The position numbers and the translations under genes are program-made. DNA of 12,177 bases from Candidatus Zhuqueibacterota bacterium RBG_16_48_16 (GTDB lineage Bacteria > Zhuqueibacterota > Zhuqueibacteria > Residuimicrobiales > Sediminimicrobiaceae). Positions 5,693-11,240 of this stretch are shown here, piece by piece. The DNA lies in assembly GCA_001771235.1 (NCBI GenBank), contig METF01000105.1:1-12177 (forward strand), written 5' to 3'. The notes below the pieces were generated by a model. It made no database searches, had not been told where the DNA came from, and worked only from the letters and a program-made list of their open reading frames with translations. Every line of letters begins with the position of its first letter. Positions within the stretch are counted from its first letter, which is position 1.

Positions 5693-6031
5693 ATGAATGC
5701 GAATGTAAAACAATTCACAGATACCAATTTTGACAATGAAGTGATCAAGGCCGACGATCTGGTTATGGTCGATTTTTGGGCGGCCTGGTGCATGCCCTGC
5801 AGATTCGTTGCGCCGATTGTTGAGGCGCTGGCGGACAAATACCAGGGCCGGGTGAAGGTCGGCAAGCTGGATGTGGATAGCAATCCCATGACAGCCGGCA
5901 AGTATGGCATCACAGGCATCCCCTCATTGCTTTTTTACAAAGGAGGCAAAGTGGTGGATAAAATCGTCGGGGCGCTGCCGCAAAACGAGCTTGAAAAAAT
6001 ACTGGGTAAACATTTGAACGGCGCGCATTAG
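5693..6031 (+). CDS. trxA: Thioredoxin with WCMPC active site
   Basis: A 112-residue single-domain cytoplasmic thioredoxin of normal length. Conserved parts in order: VDFWAAWC, the active site WCMPCR (Cys33 and Cys36), the buried Asp of MVDF (Asp27), KLDVDSNP (59-65), and the cis-Pro loop GITGIPSLLFYKGG with Pro77. The usual dipeptide is Gly-Pro (WCGPC); here it is Met-Pro, which may shift the redox potential or partner choice but keeps the essential residues. It reduces protein disulfides using electrons from a thioredoxin reductase, which is not encoded here. AAGGAT precedes the ATG. It is the last gene of the redox cluster, 39 bases after OsmC, and is followed by a strong terminator. The trxA symbol is by function; it need not be the main thioredoxin of the cell. 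Confidence 0.92.
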   Translation: MNANVKQFTDTNFDNEVIKADDLVMVDFWAAWCMPCRFVAPIVEALADKYQGRVKVGKLDVDSNPMTAGKYGITGIPSLLFYKGGKVVDKIVGALPQNELEKILGKHLNGAH

Positions 6032-6091
6032 GCCGACTGCACGCCACTTTTTCGATAATATCAATTCTTATTCGGCATTGACCACCGACCC

Positions 6092-6122
6092 GCCCCCGAC
6101 GAGAGTTTCCCGGGGGCTTTTT
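6092..6122 (+). terminator. Rho-independent terminator after thioredoxin
   Basis: GCCCCCG (6092-6098) pairs with CGGGGGC (6111-6117) around a 12-base loop, and TTTTT follows directly. It ends the redox cluster transcript and separates it from the sigma factor gene. Confidence 0.85.
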
Positions 6123-6138
6123 CATGCCCTGAAAGCTC

Positions 6139-6167
6139 TTGAAAGTGTGAAAATTTTTGAATATCTT
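6139..6167 (+). promoter_or_regulatory. Possible sigma-70 promoter for the ECF sigma gene
   Basis: TTGAAA (6139-6144), a 17-base spacer and TATCTT (6162-6167) lie just after the thioredoxin terminator and about 45 bases before the chosen start at 6213. The position fits an independent transcript. Predicted from sequence only. Confidence 0.45.
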
Positions 6168-6212
6168 GTCGCGCAAATCGGTCGTGATCATTCCACAAAA
6201 CAAGTCGATGAT

Positions 6213-6803
6213 ATGGATAATCCTGAAGCAGATCTGGTTAAAAGAGCGATCAAAGGGGACAAGGCGGCGCTTTCGGACATTGTCACCCAAAATGAAAAAC
6301 TGGTGTACAATACGGCGCTCAAGCTTCTTGCCGATCCGGATGAAGCCGAATGCGTTTTACAAGAGACCTTTCTCAAGGTATTCCAGGCGCTGCCGGAATT
6401 CAAAGGCCAGTCCACGCTTTCCACATGGATTTACCGGATTGCGACAAATTATGCCTTGATGCGCCTGCGCTCGCGGAAAAAACAGCCGTTGCGTCTCGAT
6501 GACGATGAAGGCAAAGTCAGCCACGCCGCAATTGAAAATTTTAACAGATCGATCGGCAACAATCCCTTGAGAGCCGTTTTAAATGCCGAGCTTAAGAGCG
6601 CCATGGAAGAAGCCATTGCCGAATTACCGGCCAGGTTTCGCAGCGTTTTTGTGTTAAAGGACATCGAGGGATTTTCCCTCAAAGAGATTGCCGCGATGCT
6701 TCACATCAGCCTGGCGGCTGTCAAATCCAACCTCCACCGAGCCCGCCTGTTCCTGCGCGACCGTCTGGCAGAGTACAGTGAACATGAGCATCCGCCATTT
6801 TAG
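6213..6803 (+). CDS. ECF-type RNA polymerase sigma factor
   Basis: A 196-residue sigma-70 family factor of the extracytoplasmic-function class, which directs RNA polymerase to a specific promoter set. Region 2 spans about 24-90, with the core-binding segment DPDEAECVLQETFLKVFQAL (41-60) and the -10 recognition part STLSTWIYRIATNYALMRLRS (about 67-87). A linker (91-130) is followed by region 4 (about 132-186) with ELPARFRSVFVLKDIEGF and the helix-turn-helix LKEIAAMLHISLAAVKSNLHRAR. I chose the ATG at 6213 (MDNPEADLVK). The frame is open back to 6078, but that extension runs through the thioredoxin terminator, has no sigma-like content, and only reaches a TTG. The ribosome binding site is weak. 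No anti-sigma factor or zinc-finger partner gene is adjacent, so how it is controlled is not visible. The C-terminus is short and acidic/His-rich (SEHEHPPF). Confidence 0.88.
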   Translation: MDNPEADLVKRAIKGDKAALSDIVTQNEKLVYNTALKLLADPDEAECVLQETFLKVFQALPEFKGQSTLSTWIYRIATNYALMRLRSRKKQPLRLDDDEGKVSHAAIENFNRSIGNNPLRAVLNAELKSAMEEAIAELPARFRSVFVLKDIEGFSLKEIAAMLHISLAAVKSNLHRARLFLRDRLAEYSEHEHPPF

Positions 6804-6858
6804 CATAAAAATTCAACTCTCCCATGCTTGCTGTATATCACTTTTTCGTAAAAATGGC

Positions 6859-6887
6859 TTGATAAAGAATTCCCCTTTTGTTACATT
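6859..6887 (+). promoter_or_regulatory. Likely sigma-70 promoter for the CsgG-like gene
   Basis: TTGATA (6859-6864), exactly 17 bases, then TACATT (6882-6887). This is the best housekeeping-type match in the window. The predicted transcript start is near 6894, about 25-40 bases before the candidate start codons. Confidence 0.5.
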
Positions 6888-6935
6888 TACCAAAATTTTA
6901 CTCAATTAAACCGGGGTATGCTGGTGATGGTTAAA

Positions 6936-7763
6936 ATGAAAAAATTTAGCTCTCTGTGGTTTGTTATTTTTTGCCTGTGTCTTTTCCACATCATGGCTGT
7001 CGGCCAGACCAAGATTACCATGGCCGTCCTTGATTTTGAGGCAAAAAACATTGCGCAGGAAACGGCCGATGCCGTGGCCGACATTCTCAGCACGGAACTG
7101 TTCAACACCAACCGGTTCAATGTCGTCGAAAGAACGGCAATCGCCAAAATATTGGAAGAACAGAAGCTGCAGATGACCGGTATTACGGACATGTCCAGGG
7201 CTGCGGAGATAGGCAAAGTCCTCAATGTTGAAAAAATTATGACAGGCAGCGTGAGCAGGCTGGGAAATAATATCATTATCAATACCCGGCTTGTTGATGT
7301 TGAAACCGGTGCTCTGGAGTTAGCCCAGAACACAAAAAGCCTGCGAGGAGAGGACGGGCTTCCGGCGGCGATTGCAGAGCTTGTCAAGCAAATCGCTCAA
7401 CAGGTGACTATCGAAGGATCGATCATCAAGATCAATGGTAAGACAGTACTGGTCGATATCGGAAAAAGCTCCGGTGTTCGGATTGGACAACGATTGAACA
7501 TCATTCGTATCGGTGATTATGTGACCGATTTGGGCGGCAGCATTATCGGCAATACCGAGGATGTTGTTGGCCTGCTTGAAATCAGCAAGGTGAATCCGGA
7601 CTATTCCGAGGCGCAGATCGTCCAGGCAAAAATAGAGCCTAAATTAGGGGATAAGGTTCGGTTTGTTACAGCCGCTACAGTGATTCCTAAGGAAAAAAAA
7701 GATACACAAAAGACCGATACTGGCAAAGATAAGAAACCTGTAACCACGCCGCCGGTGTTTTAG
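6936..7763 (+). CDS. CsgG-like periplasmic protein
   Basis: A 275-residue exported protein. A signal peptide (MKKFSSLWFVIFCLCLF, cleavage near AVG-Q at 23/24) leads into a CsgG-type domain (about 25-135): ITMAVLDFEAKN, ADAVADILSTELFNTNRFNVVERTAIAKILEEQ, AAEIGKVLNVEKIMTGSVS, and IINTRLVDVETGALE. A second small beta domain (about 160-245; KINGKTVLVDIGKSSGVRIGQRLNIIR) resembles the C-terminal domain of the flagellar protein FlgT. It ends in a Lys/Thr/Pro-rich tail (251-275). Unlike curli CsgG it lacks a lipobox cysteine, so it is probably soluble periplasmic or peripherally attached, not a secretion pore. No curli genes are nearby, so I assign no curli function. In-frame ATGs also exist at 6918 and 6927; I prefer 6936, where GGTGATGG precedes and the signal peptide has its usual MKK start, but 6918 is possible. 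Confidence 0.75.
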   Translation: MKKFSSLWFVIFCLCLFHIMAVGQTKITMAVLDFEAKNIAQETADAVADILSTELFNTNRFNVVERTAIAKILEEQKLQMTGITDMSRAAEIGKVLNVEKIMTGSVSRLGNNIIINTRLVDVETGALELAQNTKSLRGEDGLPAAIAELVKQIAQQVTIEGSIIKINGKTVLVDIGKSSGVRIGQRLNIIRIGDYVTDLGGSIIGNTEDVVGLLEISKVNPDYSEAQIVQAKIEPKLGDKVRFVTAATVIPKEKKDTQKTDTGKDKKPVTTPPVF

Positions 7764-7786
7764 CAACTGTAGAGTAACTTGCTAGT

Positions 7787-7912
7787 CCATTTCGAAATTA
7801 TTTGTCGGGTTATGGAAAAAGTAATCACGTGCGTAGTCCAGCCTTTAGGCTGAACTTATCAAGCTAGAGCTTGAACTACCAACAAAAAACCCAACAGGTA
7901 CTTATGAAATGG
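7787..7912. repeat. Composite nested inverted repeat (MITE/REP-like)
   Basis: Outer arms 7787-7811 and 7888-7912 are inverted repeats matching at 19 of 25 bases. Inside lie two inverted 20-base units, 7833-7852 and 7860-7879, matching each other at 14 of 20. Each contains its own small hairpin: CAGCCT-TT-AGGCTG (7839-7852) and CAAGCT-AG-AGCTTG (7860-7873). The whole can fold into a cloverleaf-like structure. There is no open frame inside, so if it moves it does so with a transposase from elsewhere. Confidence 0.6.
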
Positions 7913-7970
7913 AGCACTTGGTCATCACATCTTTCCCGATTATTTTTTTTAAAATCAGAAATTATCATGA

Positions 7971-8001
7971 GCCAGGCCGTGTTTACAACACGGAGGTTGG
8001 C
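7971..8001. repeat. Hairpin CCGTGTT-TAC-AACACGG with outer GCCA/TGGC
   Basis: A 7-bp perfect stem with a 3-base loop (7977-7993) is extended after small bulges by GCCA (7971-7974) and TGGC (7998-8001). It lies about 100 bases before the outer-membrane protein start. It has no T-tract, so it is a dispersed repeat or a structured 5' leader rather than a terminator. Confidence 0.5.
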
Positions 8002-8098
8002 TAACGACAGCTTTTGACGGCTACTGAGCAGTGAACCTCACCTTTCGAATGCTAAAATCACTCACTTTTTTCCCACAATTTAAATTGAGGAGCAGGTT

Positions 8099-8920
8099 AT
8101 GAAAACACAATTTCAGGCCGTGTGTTTCGTCGTATTTTTACTCGTTTTTTTATCGAGTGTGACTTTTAGCCAGGAAAAGACCAGCGTAACTTTGGGTGGA
8201 AGTTATTGGAATGCGGCTTACAGTTGGGAAGATGAAGACGGCAACAAAATAAACGATATTGGCACCGGCAATATGTTCGGCCCGTATGCGACTATTTCGC
8301 ACGGGAAATGGAATTTTGGTGCGTCGTTACTATTCGGCTCATTTCCGGTGGACAAGCTTGCAGAAAGCGAAGTTGCCGATATCAACATGAGTCGCGGTGA
8401 TTTTAATCTGACCATCGGTTACCGCGTGCATCCGTATATCAACATCTTTTTCGGCAGCAAATTTTTAAATTGGTCATTGGACGCGAGTTACACTATTGAC
8501 GTGCCTGTTTTTCAGGGATATGATTTTTTCGGGGATCCGATTTACGATTACGAGAGCAGGGATGTAAAAGCTGAAATAAGCGAAAAAGGTGTGCTTTACG
8601 GTGTTGGCATTTCCGGCGTGGTGCCCTTTGGCGCAAGTGGCTGGTACGGTTTCGCCTCCCTGGCGGGAATGGGCGGGACGCTGACCAATGAAACAACTTA
8701 TGATGGATTAGCTGACTTTTCAGATTTTCAAAGTGCCGAGTATGATATTTCCGCGGCGCTTGCCGCACTCAATCTTGGCATTGGCTATCGCATGCCTTCC
8801 GGTTTTGGCATAAATGCCGGTTACAGAGCCGATTTGTTTAGCGAAGACCTGGAAAACAGCGAGGAGAATCCGCGGATTCGCGTCCAGGGCCTGATTTTGA
8901 CAGCGTCGGTTTCCCTCTAA
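8099..8920 (+). CDS. Outer-membrane beta-barrel protein, unknown role
   Basis: A 273-residue exported protein with a clear Sec signal peptide (MKTQFQ, long hydrophobic run 8-20, cleavage near TFS-Q at 24/25). The mature chain is built of alternating amphipathic beta-strands ending in aromatic or aliphatic residues, such as VTLGGSYWNAAYSW, MFGPYATISHGKWNFGASLLFG, FNLTIGYRVHPYINIFFGSKF, GVLYGVGISGVVPFG and FGINAGYRADLF, separated by acidic, Gly/Asp-rich turns. It ends RIRVQGLILTASVSL, a terminal strand although the last residue is Leu rather than the usual Phe/Tyr. This pattern indicates a small barrel of about 8-12 strands in the outer membrane. No family-level function is recognised. GAGGAG lies at a good distance before the ATG. 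It appears to be a single-gene unit, ended by a textbook terminator 6 bases after the stop. Confidence 0.8.
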   Translation: MKTQFQAVCFVVFLLVFLSSVTFSQEKTSVTLGGSYWNAAYSWEDEDGNKINDIGTGNMFGPYATISHGKWNFGASLLFGSFPVDKLAESEVADINMSRGDFNLTIGYRVHPYINIFFGSKFLNWSLDASYTIDVPVFQGYDFFGDPIYDYESRDVKAEISEKGVLYGVGISGVVPFGASGWYGFASLAGMGGTLTNETTYDGLADFSDFQSAEYDISAALAALNLGIGYRMPSGFGINAGYRADLFSEDLENSEENPRIRVQGLILTASVSL

Positions 8921-8926
8921 AAATTC

Positions 8927-8955
8927 AAGCCCGGCCACTGGCCGGGCTTTTTTTT
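8927..8955 (+). terminator. Strong Rho-independent terminator
   Basis: AAGCCCGGCC (8927-8936) and GGCCGGGCTT (8940-8949) form a perfect 10-bp stem with a 3-base loop, continuing into T's through 8955 (8 T's from 8948). It ends the outer-membrane protein gene. In the opposite direction the stem is followed by GAATTTTT, so it may also weakly stop the convergent DUF433 transcript. Confidence 0.92.
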
Positions 8956-8991
8956 AAGGTATGAATATACGTCCCGTGCCCAGGTAATTAT

Positions 8992-9357
8992 CTAATTCCT
9001 CAATGATTTCCAGGCTTGCAGTCTTGCACGAGCTTCTTCCCGCCCAGGCTTTGGAGGCATTGCTGCAATTTTAGCAAATCGTTTCCGATTGCGTCTTTCC
9101 CAATACAGGCGGATTTCTTCAGAATATTGTAAAACCTGCTGATATTCGGCCTCCACTTCTTCACGATGATTTTCGATATAATCCATAACATCTGTTATCT
9201 GTCGTTCAGTCAGATTTAACCAATTCTGGACTAATTTCGTTGGCCAGCCAGCTTTCAAATAATCCATCACATCATAGACAGTGATTCTTGTTCCTGCAAT
9301 GAATAAACCTTCACTGGTACTGACAACTGTAGTTTGAGAGTTGATAATTTCAGCCAT
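8992..9357 (-). CDS. DUF433-family protein, orphan antitoxin-like
   Basis: A 121-residue protein. The N-terminal part (about 1-70) is a DUF433 domain, a small winged-helix-like fold related to VapB-type antitoxins: GLFIAGTRITVYDVMDYLKAGWPTKLVQNWLNLTERQITDVMDYIENHREEVE. The C-terminal part (71-121) is a charged helix with an Arg/Lys patch (WERRNRKRFAKIAAMPPKPG). DUF433 genes often precede a PIN-like toxin gene (DUF5615 type); none follows here, since only about 35 bases separate the stop from the terminator of the convergent gene. I chose the ATG at 9357 because AAGGTGAG stands four bases before it; an in-frame ATG at 9381 has no such site. A role in DNA binding or regulation is inferred from the family. 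Confidence 0.8.
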   Translation of the reverse strand: MAEIINSQTTVVSTSEGLFIAGTRITVYDVMDYLKAGWPTKLVQNWLNLTERQITDVMDYIENHREEVEAEYQQVLQYSEEIRLYWERRNRKRFAKIAAMPPKPGREEARARLQAWKSLRN

Positions 9358-9406
9358 GAGTCTCACCTTGGATTTAATCACTTTTAAAATTAATCAAATA
9401 AATTTC

Positions 9407-9436
9407 AATATACAACACAACTTTAGTAAACCGCAA
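9407..9436 (-). promoter_or_regulatory. Weak candidate promoter for the DUF433 gene
   Basis: Read on the minus strand: TTGCGG (9436-9431), 18 bases, TATATT (9412-9407), about 50 bases before the chosen start. The -10 is good and the -35 poor. Read-through from the DUF5683-like gene is the alternative, since no terminator is seen between them. Confidence 0.3.
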
Positions 9437-9448
9437 AACTACCTCGAA

Positions 9449-10225
9449 TCAAAAAGCCGCTTCTAACGAAAATCTCACAGCCGGATTGACATATCCATCT
9501 CCGAATTCTACATTCCAATCAAAACTACTTTGCTCAGCCGCCTTGTTGGCTTTATGCGCTGACCAGACGGCATCGATGGCGCTCACCAAATGGTTAGCCA
9601 AAATCGCCCCCAGGGCAAACGTGGCCCGGTTATCGGCCTGTTTTGCTGCCCGGCGAATCTCCTCGTATTTTAAGCGACTGGCCTCACTATCCCATTGCCA
9701 ATAGTAGCTGTCGACGTCCCGGTAATATTTCGGCAGATTGCGATCTCTCAACTGTGCGGCATTGTAATCGTCTATATTGTCATACCGGCCGAGATTGGTG
9801 AAATAGTTGTCCGGCTTGCCTTCTGTTTTTGCCCCGGCATAAGTGGCGGCAAAAACCTGGTAGTCTTGCTTGCGCCAATCGCCGTATTTTATGAATCCGG
9901 CGTAGCTGAGCCACAGCACGACTTCCGTTGCCATAAAGATTTCCGATTTCTTTCTGGAACCCACATATCTTTCGCCCAATCCCGGTAAAAGTGCGGACAG
10001 GAGAAAAGCCTTTCCTTTGGATCTCGTTTTCCTATGTTCACCGAGGCTCGTGGCGTTCGGATCGTCTTGCAGTTCCGTAGGTTTATCTTGCACAATGAAA
10101 TTATTCCATGCGACGATTCGGTGCGAGTCGGTCAAAAATATTTCATCCGCAAGGGTGCTTTGTTGAGCCGGCGCCGCAAGCGGCAGTGCAAATCCAATCA
10201 ACAACAAAGGGATTACAGTCTTCAT
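9449..10225 (-). CDS. DUF5683-like membrane protein, paralogue 2
   Basis: A 258-residue exported protein with a signal peptide (MKTVIPLLLIGFALPLA, cleavage near APA-Q at 20/21). The core resembles DUF5683: KGKAFLLSALLPGLGERYVGS (70-90) followed by a hydrophobic helix (about 96-112, EIFMATEVVLWLSYAGF). A Tyr/Asp-rich middle section follows (NYFTNLGRYDNIDDYNAAQ), then a C-terminal hydrophobic segment ending NHLVSAIDAVWSAHKANKA (211-229), and the chain closes in a beta-like strand (AVRFSLEAAF). It is clearly related to the gene just upstream at 10231-11043, sharing the LPGLG-x-x-Y-x-GS box, the G-x-YD segment and the NHL-x-S-x-IDA-x-W box. The ATG at 10225 lies 5 bases after the upstream stop. 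An in-frame TTG at 10237 would overlap that gene and is less likely. Function is unknown; probably envelope-associated. Confidence 0.75.
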   Translation of the reverse strand: MKTVIPLLLIGFALPLAAPAQQSTLADEIFLTDSHRIVAWNNFIVQDKPTELQDDPNATSLGEHRKTRSKGKAFLLSALLPGLGERYVGSRKKSEIFMATEVVLWLSYAGFIKYGDWRKQDYQVFAATYAGAKTEGKPDNYFTNLGRYDNIDDYNAAQLRDRNLPKYYRDVDSYYWQWDSEASRLKYEEIRRAAKQADNRATFALGAILANHLVSAIDAVWSAHKANKAAEQSSFDWNVEFGDGYVNPAVRFSLEAAF

Positions 10226-10230
10226 GATGA

Positions 10231-11043
10231 TTACCAATCTATTCGAAGATTTAATGCGGTGTATGGCTGGTTATCGATATATTTTGGCACGAATCCGACG
10301 GAGGCTTTGGCGTGCTGTTTATTGTGTCTCGAAACCGTCCACGCCGCGTCTATGCTACTGAAAAGGTGATTGAGCATAACGACCGTCAAGCTCAATGATG
10401 CGTTTTTAAGAGCCGCATTGTGCGCATCACGCCTTCCTTCATAATACAACCGGTGTTGCGAGCGCAACGACTTCTCCCAGCCTTCGTCTTTGGAGCCGAT
10501 GTCGGAATCGTCCCAGGCGTAATTGAACTGATCGTATTTTCCGATCATTTCATAATACTGCTGATCTTTCTCCTCGTGCAAATGATGGCTGAAAGTCTCC
10601 TGCTCCCATTCTCTCAGTTTGTCAACATCGTTTCGCTCCAGGCCGGAATGCAGGGCGATCCAGTCCCAATATTCGCTTTCGCTCCAATGTGCATCGGCGT
10701 AAGCGCGAAATTCACTTCGGATATCATTTCCTTTGTTTTTCTGCGCGCCGTAAAAAGTCCAGCCCCCCACCTCGATGGCGAGAAAAAGAGCCGCTTTGAT
10801 TTTGCTGCCGGAATACCACTGGCCCAGTCCGGGCAAAGCGATGGACATGAGCGCCGCTTTGGGTATAGATTTGTATTCATTTCCCCGGCTGGCAGCGAGT
10901 TCTTCGGTTTGATTGAGTGTCGAAAGCTCCGTTGCATATTCGGCCGTGGCCGAGTGCTGCATAAAGAGATGCCAATTATGTTCCTGCGCACTTGCCAGTG
11001 CACTGGCGAGGACAGGTATCATGAAAATATATGCCGTTCGCAT
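10231..11043 (-). CDS. DUF5683-like membrane protein, paralogue 1
   Basis: A 270-residue exported protein with signal peptide MRTAYIFMIPVLASALASA-Q (cleavage at 19/20). It has the DUF5683-type core KAALMSIALPGLGQWYSGSK (62-81), then a hydrophobic helix (about 83-100, AALFLAIEVGGWTFYGA). A long charged, Trp/Tyr-rich insert (about 105-205) contains YYEMIGKYDQFNYAWDD. The C-terminal hydrophobic segment is LSLTVVMLNHLFSSIDAAWTVSRHNK (217-242), and the chain ends in a strand-like tail (YTALNLRIDW). GGGAG precedes the ATG at a suitable spacing. It is the first gene of a tandem pair made by duplication. A stretch about 100 bases upstream (minus strand TTTAAT at 11177-11172, 17 bases, TATAGT at 11154-11149) is a weak promoter candidate. 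No biochemical role is known to me for this family. Confidence 0.75.
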   Translation of the reverse strand: MRTAYIFMIPVLASALASAQEHNWHLFMQHSATAEYATELSTLNQTEELAASRGNEYKSIPKAALMSIALPGLGQWYSGSKIKAALFLAIEVGGWTFYGAQKNKGNDIRSEFRAYADAHWSESEYWDWIALHSGLERNDVDKLREWEQETFSHHLHEEKDQQYYEMIGKYDQFNYAWDDSDIGSKDEGWEKSLRSQHRLYYEGRRDAHNAALKNASLSLTVVMLNHLFSSIDAAWTVSRHNKQHAKASVGFVPKYIDNQPYTALNLRIDW

Positions 11044-11240
11044 GGCTCATCTCCCAACGTTTTTTGTTCATGCCAGGTGTCGTGCCGTTCGCTGCCGTTT
11101 GGCCGATAAATCGCAAGTGTTGAGTTGTACTTCACCTGACTGACTGGTACTATAGCGTAACTTTTCATGTCATTAAACGGAATTATTAGATTGTTATTCG
11201 ACTTTTGACTTTCGCTGTAGCACTGGACAGTTGCGATAGA

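Larger units (their letters stand above)
7764..8098. other. Gene-free interval with nested repeats
   Basis: About 335 bases between the CsgG-like gene and the outer-membrane protein gene, with no plausible coding region on either strand. It holds the composite inverted repeat at 7787-7912 and the hairpin at 7971-8001. The last bases contain GAGGAG, a strong ribosome binding site for the downstream gene. No clear terminator for the upstream gene and no clear promoter for the downstream one were found. Confidence 0.6.

Noticed and set aside
6078..6212. N-terminal extension of the sigma factor to an upstream TTG
   Set aside because: The extension would be translated across the thioredoxin terminator stem and its residues do not look like sigma region 1 or 2. 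The ATG at 6213 gives a normal ECF length.
10420..11109. A 229-codon plus-strand open frame opposite the first DUF5683-like gene
   Set aside because: The minus-strand frame has a signal peptide, a ribosome binding site and a paralogue next door, whereas this one has no recognisable features; it is a shadow of the opposite strand.
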